Shown here: in pieces, positions 9,366 to 17,998 of the stretch
Position numbering within the stretch: the first letter of the stretch is position 1
Layout of the letters: each line of letters starts with the position of its first letter
Assembly (NCBI GenBank): GCA_032718475.1
Contig: JAUCBJ010003883.1
Span: forward strand, 1 to 22,916
Reading direction: 5' to 3'
Length of the DNA: 22,916 bases
From: Nemertoderma westbladi
Taxonomy: Eukaryota; Xenacoelomorpha; Nemertodermatida; Nemertodermatidae
The notes under the pieces: model-generated
Seen by the model: only the letters and a program-made list of their open reading frames with translations
The model's database searches: none
What the model was told of the DNA's origin: nothing
Position numbers and translations under genes: made by a program

Positions 9366-10005
9366 GGTACATTTTCGCTTTCATTTTTTAGCTACAAGCT
9401 TTTGAAAATAGTGTCTCCGGCGAAATTGCACCAGTTACACCGCAGTTATTCTTCAACCTTATTATGATTTGTTAGTACTAATTTAAAGTTAGTCGTGCAA
9501 GGATTCCAAAAATGTAAAAACATTTGAATTTGGTATGGTAGAGAAATAGCCGAGATATGGGCATTCGAAAGTTGCATGTATTTGCTTCCCCTGCATGCCA
9601 TTTATTCTATTTAATAAATACATCATATTCTGGAACATTTTGTTTATCCCATACGTAGCTGGGCAACAATATAATGCTTCTTTAAACATACTATTATGTA
9701 GCTATTCATACATAAACAAAATGTTCTAGAATATAGTGTTTTTATTTAATAGAATAAAACAGCCTCGCGCAGGTGCAAAACCTTGAAACTTTTGAACCCT
9801 CACATCTCAGCTATTTCACAACCAAATTCAAATATTTTTACATTTTTGGACAGTTGGAATCCTTGTATGGTTAGCTTTCTATTTCTACCAACAAATCGCG
9901 ATAAGGTTCATGAATAACTGCAGTGTAACTGGTGAAATATCACTGGAGGTGGAGACACCTTTTTCAAACGCTTGTAGCTAAATATTGAAAGCAAAAATAA
10001 AAATA
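9366..10005. repeat. Large foldback element, arms about 285 bp, loop about 63 bp
   Basis: The left arm (about 9366-9648) and right arm (about 9712-10005) are reverse complements over nearly their whole length, by eye about three quarters identical. Matching blocks, outside to inside, include TTAGCTACAAGC, CACCAGTTACAC and GCAGTTATTC. Further in are GCAAGGATTCCAA or its counterpart, AAAAATGTAAAAA, TTTGAATTTGGT, TTTATTCTATT and AACATTTTGTTTAT. The RNA of either strand would fold into a very long hairpin. A short direct copy of the inner GAATATAGTGT block lies just outside the left arm at 9347-9357. No coding frame is convincing. It is probably a foldback transposon or an inverted pair of repeat copies. 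Confidence 0.85.
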
Positions 10006-10679
10006 CTGGCTCACCCAGTAAGGAGGGAGGTGAAACTAACTCTGTTTCAAATTTCATGCAATCTCTTTAATTAAGATTTGTAGAAAAATTTGGGGGGGGG
10101 GGGGTGTGTTTGTATGTTTGTCTTTTGAGATATATTTTTATTGATACTGGCGTAATTAAACTAAACTAAGGTGTCAGTTAGTACAATAAAACAAGCGTTG
10201 TGGCGCATCCCGGGGCTGAAGGACATCATCTGTCACTCATCCTGGACCTGCAATGTTTATTTGCCATTAGGCTGTTAGGTAGGCAGCCGCACTCTTTAAC
10301 CCTTTCCGGCCGACTGTATATTTTTGTATACACTGAATTTATGTCACTACGAATTGCATAATTTTAACTAATTATATTTGGTTTCATCCAATTGAGGCAC
10401 TATCACACTTCCTTTACTTATAAATTACCGATTCTGATTGGATAATTGTAGTAGAAGGCTTCAATGAACGATTTTAGATGCCGTGTTTTCAGGTATTGAC
10501 ATGATGACTACCTGGCATAGGAAAGATGGTTATTTAAATGCTTTGGCAAAGCGATATTGAGAATTTTGATTGGGTATTCCAAAGATGGATTGTCCAATGA
10601 GATAATAATACTTCCAGGATAAAGTTTACAGTACAGGTAGGCTGGTAGTGTTATTGATAAACCACTGTATACATTTGTC
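10006..10679. other. Intergenic stretch with a G13 tract and dispersed-repeat copy B
   Basis: It holds a G13 homopolymer (10092-10104) and the inverted partner of the 7859-7930 repeat at 10229-10300. The remainder is AT-rich without recognisable features. Confidence 0.55.
10229..10300 (-). repeat. Dispersed repeat, copy B
   Basis: Reverse-complement relative of 7859-7930. Shared words are TGTCACTCATCCTGGACCTG, the ATTGTTTATTTG-like block and GGCAGCC(G/A)CACTCTTTA. Confidence 0.7.
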
Positions 10680-11510
10680 TACGTTAGGTTTATAAAGTTG
10701 GGGAGTAGAAGTGGTGCAGCCACAGTTGTGGAGTAGATGTGGTGCAGCACCGTTGGGGAGTAGATGTGATTCAGCCATGTTGTGCTCCCACCATTGTGAT
10801 GCAGCACCGTTGGGGCGTAGATGTGATTCAGCCATGTTGTGCTTCCACCATTGGGGTGTGTGTAGGCCTAGATGTAGTGCAGCCACCATGGGGAGTAGAT
10901 GTTGACCATAGGATCGTAGAGGTGATGCAGCCAACATTGTGGATAGATGTGGTGCAGTCGCCATTGGAGAGTAGATGTGGAACAGCCTCCATTGGGGAGT
11001 AGATGTGGCGTAGCCACCATAGGGGTGTAGATGTTGACCATTGGGCCTTGGGAGTAGATGTGATGCAGCCACTATTGGGGAGTAGATGTGGTACATCCAC
11101 CACCGTAGGGGTGTAGATAAGGTGCAGCCACCATTGGAGAGAAAATCTGGTGCAGCCACCATTGATGAGTAGATGTGGTGCAGCCACCATTAGGGAGTAG
11201 ATGCTGACCATTGATGAGTAGATGTGGTGCAGCCACCATAGTGGAGTAGATGTTAACCATTGGGCCTTGGTAGTAGATGTGATTCAGCCACCATTGGGGA
11301 GTAGATGTGGTGCAGCCACCATTGATGAGTAGATGTGGTGCAGCAACCATAGTGGAGTAGATGCTCAGCATTGATGAGAAGATGTGGTGTAGCCACCATA
11401 TGGAGTAAATGTTGACCATTGGGCCATGGGAGTAGATATGATTCAGCAACCATTGGGGATTAGATGTGGTGCAGCCACCGTTGGGGAGTAGATGTTGTAC
11501 ACCCACAGTA
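10680..11510. repeat. 28-bp minisatellite with higher-order structure, about 29 units
   Basis: The basic unit is GGGGAGTAGATGTGGTGCAG followed by CCACCATT. Variant units carry TTGACCATTGGGCCTTGG; these recur near 11035, 11255 and 11412, giving a higher-order period of several units. Units toward the left edge are more divergent. Since 28 is not divisible by three, a cycle of three units passes through all frames. The minus strand lacks stops for long distances, producing three overlapping frames of 127-178 codons. These share the same GGCTTSTPQW-type repeats, are artefacts of the repeat, and I do not call genes there. Confidence 0.95.
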
Positions 11511-11801
11511 AACAGGCAGGGCAGATAGACATACAAACAGTTGAAAAAAGTTAGTCGAAACTGTTTTTTTCAAACTTGAAAAAAACTGACAGAAAAAAAC
11601 ATTCACTGTATAATTCTTCATTTTAAGTTTTTTTGTCGCACTGTGTTGCTTTTAAACAACGTGTGTTGTGAAAACACACAAAATTATAAAATTTTGGCAT
11701 TTTGGCAAATTTCAAAGTATTGACAGCTGCTTTTCATTCCGAAAAAACATAATTTAAATTTTTTTCATTAAAATTGCTTGCTCGTTGCATGTTTTGTTTA
11801 T

Positions 11802-11834
<33 letters not shown>

Positions 11835-11925
11835 GAATATACTTACTATACGATGTATGTTTGTATGTATGTAAGTAAGTACGTACAATCTAGAGTTCGT
11901 ATACAAAAGTATACATTGGGAACAT
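11511..11925. other. Intergenic stretch with AT microsatellite and GTAT repeats
   Basis: It contains a (TA)n microsatellite at 11806-11834 and a GTAT/GTAA simple repeat at about 11851-11885. It lies between the minisatellite and the left end of the large transposon. Confidence 0.7.
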
Positions 11926-12123
11926 TATGGGGCGCCGTTTGGGCCAAAAATAAAAAAAACATATTATATTAAAAAGTTGTAATGGTATGTTTTTTTATCT
12001 TGCCGTTTGGGCCAAAAGTTATAATGGTATGTTTTTTTATCTTGCCGTTTGGGCCAAAAGTTGTAATGGTATGTTTTTTATCTTGCCGTTTGGGCCAAAA
12101 ATAGCGGAGAGGGAAATTTGAAC
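11926..12123 (+). repeat. Left terminal inverted repeat with iterated GCCGTTTGGGCC sites
   Basis: Copies of GCCGTTTGGGCC lie at 11934-11945, 12002-12013, 12044-12055 and 12085-12096. The last three are spaced 42 and 41 bp apart within subrepeats of the form TTGCCGTTTGGGCCAAAAG, TT(A/G)TAATGGTATG, T-run, ATC. The inner edge carries GAGGGAAATTTGAA, matched in inverse at the right end. Iterated sites in TIRs are commonly transposase binding sites; that role is inferred. Confidence 0.92.
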
Positions 12124-12985
12124 TGGCAGAATGGACAATGGAGGCCTTTCGCCTTTAGGCTCCCTCTCCCTCCGCCCTCACTGCAGTACTGACTAACTGC
12201 AGAACTGAAGGAATTACCGCTACCGGTATGTCCTATTCATAGCTCCTGACACCTGCACCTGACTGCCTGACTTATGGACTTCAGGACTTGTGATGTGACT
12301 AGACTCTTTGTTGCTTTAGATGTCAGTCAGTCAGTAGGCTATCACTCATATATACTCTGATACTGGTAACTGGAACTACATACAAGCATACAGAAATACG
12401 TACTGACGTATGTACGTTAAACGGTACCCCATCCAGCCATATGCGCATCTGGCACGAAAACATGCGGAAAGGCGAGAGATCTGATACCGATAGGCCTACT
12501 CATCCTCCATCTGCTGGCGCTGGGTTCGACAGAGTTATTCATTCTTGATATTGTCAGATTGTAGCAGCATTGAGTTCAGCGTTACTGTCAGACTGTGTAC
12601 TATGCCTAGCTCGGGGTATTGCTCTGCATTTCGACGGGTACAGTGCAATATAGACGACAGATTCATCCTCCTGCTGTCCTGGCTGCCTGGCCAACACCAA
12701 CCAGACTTCCAGGAATTGAACTATAAACTCTACAACCGTTCTAAATTTAACATGTTGATGTATTGTCCTGTTATTTATTATTTCCAATTTGCTATTTTTG
12801 TTTATAATTGTTTGATGTACATACAGACAGATGTAATATTAAATAAATTTAAAAAAACCTACAGAACTAGTATTGCTGCTAACTACACTACCGTATTACA
12901 ACTACCGGTGCAGTAGTCTGGTCTGCCTGAATGTAACTTCTGAACTTTGTAATTACAATTCCGGATTTTGCCAGACCGTCTTAAT
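12124..12985. other. Transposon interior left part, no assigned gene
   Basis: An open frame of 123 codons at 12545-12916 has no recognised domain and begins at a weak ATG context, so I leave it uncalled. TCAGTCAGTCAGT and CTGACT-type words recur at 12190-12330. GATTTTGCCAG at about 12965-12975 could be a splice acceptor for the ORF that follows. Confidence 0.4.
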
Positions 12986-13348
12986 ATGGATCCAAATGAT
13001 AGAAAGAAACTTAGTGAAATGAATGCCGAACTCTCGTCGATTTTTAAACGTAACTTCGTTGCACCGCGACGTCGTAAAGCAGCTCCTGTACCCGTAGGCA
13101 TTGGACTACCTTGCGATTCAAATTCAAAATTTGGAAGTGGCAGTAGATTTCCAAACTTCGAAGGTAATCTCGAATTCGAGAAAGATGAATCTCTTCCACA
13201 GGATGGTTTTAAGAGGCTCTATGCGGATACCTGCTCACAAACTATTCACTTCCCTCTCAATACTCGGTATCTAGCAGCGAATTCCAATAAATTCTTCCAA
13301 TTGGTTACTGACGACATTCTAATGTCTCCAGAATTTAATCTGATTTGA
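12986..13348 (+). CDS. Unknown 120-residue ORF inside the transposon
   Basis: I chose the ATG at 12986 (ATATGG context); the frame is open a little upstream, with a possible splice acceptor GATTTTGCCAG at 12965-12975. I recognise no family. The N-terminal 35 residues are charged, with MDPNDRKKLSEMNAELSSIF likely helical, followed by a basic RRRK patch at about 28-31. The middle is polar and rich in Gly, Ser and Asn, and the C-terminus (LNTRYLAANSNKFFQLV) could fold. It ends at a TGA and has no close repeat character, so it may be a real accessory protein or an exon of one. Its place between TIR and transposase suggests a role in the element, but nothing in the sequence shows which. Confidence 0.4.
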   Translation: MDPNDRKKLSEMNAELSSIFKRNFVAPRRRKAAPVPVGIGLPCDSNSKFGSGSRFPNFEGNLEFEKDESLPQDGFKRLYADTCSQTIHFPLNTRYLAANSNKFFQLVTDDILMSPEFNLI

Positions 13349-13913
13349 GAATATCAACGGATTTAATAATTATTAGTCGGGTCATAACTATTGGTTATTT
13401 TAACTACCGGTAGTGTTTATTGATAATTCTTTGAATTTGGGATAACTAATTTTATAATTCTATTGAATTGATTGATAATTCTTTGATTATTAAAAAATTA
13501 TTGTTTTTTCTGTTATTTTTCCCTATATATACATACAGAGTAAGAGACAAGGGGGGGGGGGGGGAGGGGGAACTCGACGCAAAACCCGCCTTGGCGACTT
13601 AATATCCCGCCTCAATGTTAAATTCTCAATTTAGGGAAAGGAGCAGGTTACAGTGGCACGATATTTTAACCAAAACAATAAACTAAACATAATAGAACAC
13701 AGTTTTATTTTTGAGAGTAATCATCTGTTATTTGCGACCAATTTCCCCTGGATAGGGATGAATTTTTATTGCGTCCAGTTCCCCCCCTATCTGCAGAGTA
13801 AAGCTCGGAGATTTAAATTATATTTAATATTAATGAATATTCGCACAGCACGAGATAATAAGTGAAGCCATATTTCTTTCATATATATTATTATACCCCC
13901 CACTGAGAAATGA
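13349..13913. other. Transposon interior, non-coding, with G14 tract and repeat fragment
   Basis: ATTGATAATTCTTTGA occurs twice (about 13417-13432 and 13471-13486). A G14 tract lies at 13551-13564. At 13634-13683 there is a reverse-complement relative of the 3166-3297 repeat, so other repeats have inserted into or been captured by this transposon. Confidence 0.6.
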
Positions 13914-15120
13914 TTAAGAGTGATTAACAACAATACTTATTGCCCGCTTATATAACTCCATTCCAAAGTTATTGTCTTCGGCCAATGGGTTAATTTCTTG
14001 TAGCAGTTGGACCAATACCATCTGAGGCTCGTAAGTTAATTCAGGGACTACTATTTCAGATAACCCACTCGGTTCTATTTCAACTTCTTCTTCTCCAGTG
14101 TATGAAATTATCTCTTGCACAGTTTCATCCTCTAGACCTCCACCAGCAGCAGCGCTTCCCTCTGCACAGTTCGTATTCCTGAATTCTAGACCTGTATCCA
14201 ATAATACACTTTCACACCACATCTGGTTAGGTGTCTTCATGCCCCCTGTACTCACACTGCGGTTATTTAGCTCCCCAAGTAAGCGATCAAGGGATTTCCT
14301 GATACGTGGAGTATAAATGTAGTGCAATATGAATATATGTATCTCGTTGTTTCGATCGAGTTCTCCATCTTCTTCCAGGCGGATGAAAACTGCTTTATAG
14401 GTATTGCTAACAACTCGATTCACTTCACCCCACAGGCGTTCGATCCTAGTGTTATGTACGCTTCTACCACCAATGTAGCTTCCTCTACCAAGTCCCCGAG
14501 AATCTAACATAAAACGCGCGATTTCAAAATTCTCTACACCTAAATCACCTCGCACTCGAAGCGGTAGCCCGTATTTTGAAACAGCGTCTTTAAAATTCTT
14601 TAGCGCTGTTTCCGACCGATTGTTGTCACAGAAGAGAAATCCGACTACCATTCTGCTGTAACCATCGACAATTCCGTGGATAACGAAACGCCAGTTTATA
14701 AGTTTGTGGTTTGAGTCCACGTGCCATAGGTGATTGGCACCTTTCACAAAATAAACCCGCCGTTTAACTGCTTTACTTTTTCGAAAAGCTCGACCTATTG
14801 GATCTAAAATATCCATTCGTTCCCTGAGCTTCCATCGCTGTACATTTATTCCGATAGAACGCAATGCTCCAGCCAAATAAACTTCTCCTATATTGGGTGT
14901 ATCTGAAAGAATTTCGCTAATATGTTGATCCAGTCTGTCATCCGATATTTGGGTGAATCGTTGATTGGTAAAACCTAAACTGGAACATCGTCGTTTGATC
15001 GTCCTTTCCGATACGTTCACTAATATTGGAAATATTCTTAGTTGTAAACCTTTGTACAGTTCTTAAATAGCGAAGCTGATCGTCACTAACTGAAGTTCGG
15101 GGCCGCCCGTGTGCCGACAT
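13914..15120 (-). pseudogene. DD34E integrase-core transposase with one frameshift
   Basis: Retroviral-integrase-fold transposase that would cut and join element ends in the nucleus. The start is ATG at 15118-15120. The first 33 or so codons ([20 protein letters not shown]...) begin a helix-turn-helix that continues in another frame from about 15020 ([10 protein letters not shown]). A single extra base near 15022-15026 joins them. In the main 368-codon frame the catalytic triad is visible: D102 in [15 protein letters not shown]159 in VRGDLGVEN and E194 in HNTRIERLW, with 34 residues between the last two. After the core come a helical segment, a Gly/Ala linker and an acidic tail (about 296-350). 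The HNxRIERLW and WRFVIHG motifs match a family of uncharacterised integrase-core proteins common in fish, corals and other animals. No zinc-binding HHCC domain or chromodomain is visible. The frameshift could be decay or a sequencing error. Confidence 0.88.
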
Positions 15121-15810
15121 TCTGACATTAATGCCTCAGTCAGTCAGTATTGCAAGTATTGTGGACCACAAGATGTAGGCCTAACACAAGCACAAGGTGT
15201 ACGTGTAACGCTACAGGGCCTAAGGTATACCGATTTGTACCTAACAGCCTAACGCTACATTACAGCATTACCCAGTGACAGTATATGAGTACCGGTAGGC
15301 CAAGGCCCATACAGCTGTACAGCCATACAGCGGGAGGTAAGCCTAAAGTCCACTCCTACAGCGATACGGTACCGTGTGTAAATACAATCCACAATCATGT
15401 ATAGGCAGACAGGCTCACAGGTATGATGACAAGGCCTACTGTACTAAAGGCCGTGCAACCGTGCAGCACTGAAGGCTGACTGGAGGCTGACCTACAATAC
15501 AGCAATACACAATACTGCAATAGGCTGATAGGGCTGGCTACTGGTATTTGAATTGAATTCTGAGCTCTAACCGGTTTCAGCCCCAATGGTCATTTTACCT
15601 ACTGACCTACACTACCGTAGTGCTGTCTGGCTGTAGTGCGATTCGGATTAATTAGGGTTTGGCTGTTTGGGCCGCCACACTGTAACTGTAACCTGGGCTA
15701 AAAAAAATTCGAAAAATTGGGGCTGAAACCGGTTATTCCCGAATTCTGGAATTTCAGTAGGCCCACCGACTGACCGATATACAGATATAGGCCTACAGTG
15801 TAGAACTAGA
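15121..15810. other. Divergent intergenic region between transposase and THAP gene
   Basis: This 690-bp region separates two genes transcribed away from each other and so probably holds both promoters. It is rich in AGGCCT, ACCGGT and TACAG words. It contains one arm of an inverted pair flanking the THAP gene (15420-15495) and a small foldback (15569-15734). I see no clear TATA box. Confidence 0.5.
15569..15734. repeat. Foldback with perfect 19-bp arms
   Basis: AACCGGTTTCAGCCCCAAT at 15569-15587 is the exact reverse complement of 15716-15734. GAATTC lies outside each arm at 15555-15560 and 15741-15746, extending the symmetry imperfectly. The total of about 190 bp is MITE-like or a cruciform regulatory site upstream of the THAP gene. 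Confidence 0.8.
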
Positions 15811-16351
15811 ATGCCATTAAAGTGCTGTGTGTTCGGTTGCCGGTCGAATTACGATGGAAGTTCATCCGGTACCGGTAGGCCTACTAAAGAACACGTCCCG
15901 GTTTACCGGTTACCAACAGACGAGGGAGAACGGCGCCGATGGATTGCAGCTATTCCGAGAGAGAATATCCCACAGAAACTAAGAACACGGTCTGACGGTT
16001 GTTTGTGCAAAGCATTGGCCATCTGATTTCCCGACTGTTGTGGTGAAAGGGAAGAAGAAACCTATTAATCCACCGTCTGTTTTTCCTTCTATACCCAAAA
16101 GTCTTGTTCCTACACCACCAGAACCTCCTCGACCAACTAAACGCTCATTATCATCAATACGGTCGTTGCAACCTGATGAAATGGGTCAATTTAGTAAACA
16201 AGATGACATTGTATCCATTGTAAGCATTATGTCAACTTCCGGTTCCAAATTATTTACGTTGCCGGATGATGTGATAACTTATCGTTGTGGAGATGATATT
16301 CATATCCAATCAATAAACTATACTGGTCTGTACAGGCACAATGTATGTTAA
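15811..16351 (+). pseudogene. THAP-domain protein gene with one frameshift
   Basis: THAP domains are C2CH zinc-binding DNA-binding modules found in P-element transposases and host regulators. From the ATG at 15811, frame one gives MPLKCCVFGCRSNY (C-x4-C pair, C5 or C6 with C10), VYRLPTDEGERRRW with the conserved Trp44, and IPRENIP. The second zinc pair and the typical C-terminal motif (VCAKHWPSDFP) appear in the next frame from about 15998, so a single-base indel lies near 15990-15997. The shifted frame then runs to a stop at 16349-16351, giving a basic, Pro-rich linker (PSIPKSLVPTPPEPPRP) and an acidic or polar tail. Together they would make about 180 residues with one complete THAP domain at the N-terminus and no catalytic domain. 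Its position inside the TIR transposon, divergent from the transposase, suggests a DNA-binding partner; this is inference. The AVPL-type box of classic THAPs is not evident. Confidence 0.85.
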
Positions 16352-16478
16352 AATTGGAGTAAACGTGTTCAGCCTCCAGTGGATCTTCACTGCCGCACGG
16401 TTGCACGGCCTTTAGTACAGTAGGCCTTGTATGATGATAATTGCAATTGCTAAATACAGTATATAGAAAGTGATAATT

Positions 16479-16675
16479 CAAATTTCCCTCTCAGCTATTT
16501 CTGGCCCAAACGGCAAGATAAAAAAACATACCATTACAACTTTTGGCCCAAACGGCAAGATAAAAAAACATACCATTACAACTTTTGGCCCAAACGGCAA
16601 GATCAAAAAACATACCATTACAACTTTTTAATATAATATGTTTTTTTTTATTTTTGGCCCAAACGGCGCCCCATA
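16479..16675 (-). repeat. Right terminal inverted repeat with iterated GGCCCAAACGGC sites
   Basis: Copies of GGCCCAAACGGC lie at 16503-16514, 16545-16556, 16587-16598 and 16656-16667, spaced 42, 42 and 69 bp. The left end has 68, 42 and 41 bp. The inner edge TTCAAATTTCCCTCTC pairs with the left TIR, and the outer end is GGCGCCCCATA. Confidence 0.92.
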
Positions 16676-17648
16676 CATGGGCAGCAAACTGTTCAAGTTA
16701 GTAACGAAAAACAACGCCACCTACCATCACACTATTGCGCTGATTGGTTAGTATGTCCACTGTAGACTGTATGTCCACGTTTTATCTCAATCTACTGTAG
16801 CGTCGGTCGCATAAACACCTGCAACGGTTTACGATATGTGATATTTTTACGATATATTTGTGGAACACTTGAAAATATTCTTAAGCAGTAGCGGCAATGA
16901 TGCTTGAAAATATATACAACAAATTATTTCAAAGTCAATGACACTAACTATGTATTTCAACAAGGCACACAAATAACTACTATATTTACTAAATGGAAAA
17001 CAAGTGGACTTTTTTCCAGCCCCTACCCCGAGATGTATAAGTTTATTTTTCTCACACCGGGAGAAAAATTGCAATTTCCTGAAACTAAATCTGAAGAGTG
17101 GGATAGAAAGGCAATATTAAGAATAACTATTTATATCACGCGGCATAAAGTACCACTTTATAGGAAAACAGTTGGTACTTGATTATTTATACGTAATTTT
17201 ATTCAAAAATTGCAATGTTTATTTTTGAGTGATAAATGTTCATTCATCACTTCGGCACATCGCAGATCGCCCGAAACACAGGAGACGACAACTACAAGTG
17301 GAATTCCGAACCAACCAACAGTCTACTGGGACTGAGATTGCTTCTACCCATCGTTTGAACTTCTTATATAGGCTAAACCAAAAGTAAACAGGACGCCGAC
17401 TTCCGCTCGTAGGAATCGTTGACTCGATGATTCGTGGACACTTTTGGAGACGCTATCCGAACATTTACCAGATTCCACACTTCCGGGTTACTATGTTGAC
17501 AACATCCATGACGCTTGCCAGAAATTGATCACTCTTCTCCTCCTGGAGGTTTGACTTTAGAAAATTAATCTGAAAAACATTATAGATAAATACATTAAAG
17601 ATACAATAAATGAAACATAATAAAGATATAAAGAATGCAGTCTATCTT
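16676..17648. other. Intergenic stretch, no gene recognised
   Basis: A 92-codon frame at 16904-17182 has no recognisable domain and lies in AT-rich DNA, so it is not called. The stretch 17270-17540 is less AT-rich than its surroundings but has no long frame on either strand. Confidence 0.45.
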
Positions 17649-17998
17649 ACCCAAACGCCACCCAAACGGCATTCTACCTTACCCAAACGCCATTATAACA
17701 TACCCAAACGCCCTTCTAACATACCCAAACACCACTCAAACGGCATTCTAACATACCCAAACGACACCCAAACGGCATTCTACTTTACCCAAACGCCACT
17801 CAAACGGCATTCAAACATACCCAAACGCACACCCAAACGGCATTCTAACATACCCAAACGGCACCCAAACGGCATTCTAACATACCCAAACGCCACCCAA
17901 ACGGCATTCTAACATACCTAAACGCCACCCAAACGGCATTCTAACATACCCAAACGCCACCAAACGGCATTCTAACATACCCAAACGCCACTCAAGCG
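17649..17998. repeat. 32-bp minisatellite built on CCCAAACG, about 11 units
   Basis: The unit is ACCCAAACGCC, ACCCAAACGGC, ATTCTAACAT, with some units missing one half. The most regular part is 17830-17990. A 100-codon plus-strand frame across it encodes only TPPKRHSNIPKR-type repeats and is an artefact. The word CCCAAACGGC also lies in the TIRs of the neighbouring transposon. Confidence 0.95.

Larger units (their letters stand above)
15420..16432. repeat. Inverted repeat pair flanking the THAP gene
   Basis: The left arm (about 15420-15495) and right arm (about 16363-16432) are reverse complements. They share ACAAGGCCTACTGTACTAAA then GGCCGTGCAACCGTGC, with a diverged continuation ending in ACTGGAGGCTGA. 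The arms enclose the small foldback and the complete THAP reading frame, so this 1-kb block may be a nested unit captured by or inserted into the larger transposon. Confidence 0.75.
11926..16675. mobile_element. 4.75-kb TIR DNA transposon with integrase-like transposase and THAP gene
   Basis: The two ends are inverted copies over about 197 bp: 11926-12123 reads inward from TATGGGGCGCCGTTTGGGCC, and 16479-16675 ends with the reverse complement. Each end has four GCCGTTTGGGCC words, three of them in 42-bp subrepeats. Inside are an integrase-core transposase on the minus strand (13914-15120), a THAP gene on the plus strand (15811-16351) and a 120-codon ORF of unknown nature (12986-13348). The transposase type resembles the integrase-related eukaryotic transposons (the Ginger and IS3EU/GingerRoot groups), but I cannot place it by eye. 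Frameshifts in both recognisable genes suggest a dead or dying copy. Target duplication is unresolved: a TA pair, or a longer imperfect one (see findings). Confidence 0.88.

Noticed and set aside
10626-11536. Several overlapping frames of 64-178 codons on both strands
   Set aside because: All are translations of the 28-bp minisatellite in different registers.
12545-12916. 123-codon plus-strand frame in the transposon
   Set aside because: No domain is recognised, the Cys spacing does not fit THAP, and there is no supporting context.
16904-17182. 92-codon plus-strand frame
   Set aside because: It has no recognisable motif and lies in AT-rich DNA; it could be real but I cannot support it.
17610-17912. 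100-codon frame with TPPKRHSN repeats
   Set aside because: It is a translation of the 32-bp minisatellite and ends within it.
17649-17998. CRISPR array
   Set aside because: Unit and spacer are the same repeated sequence with no unique spacers, and the genome is animal-like.
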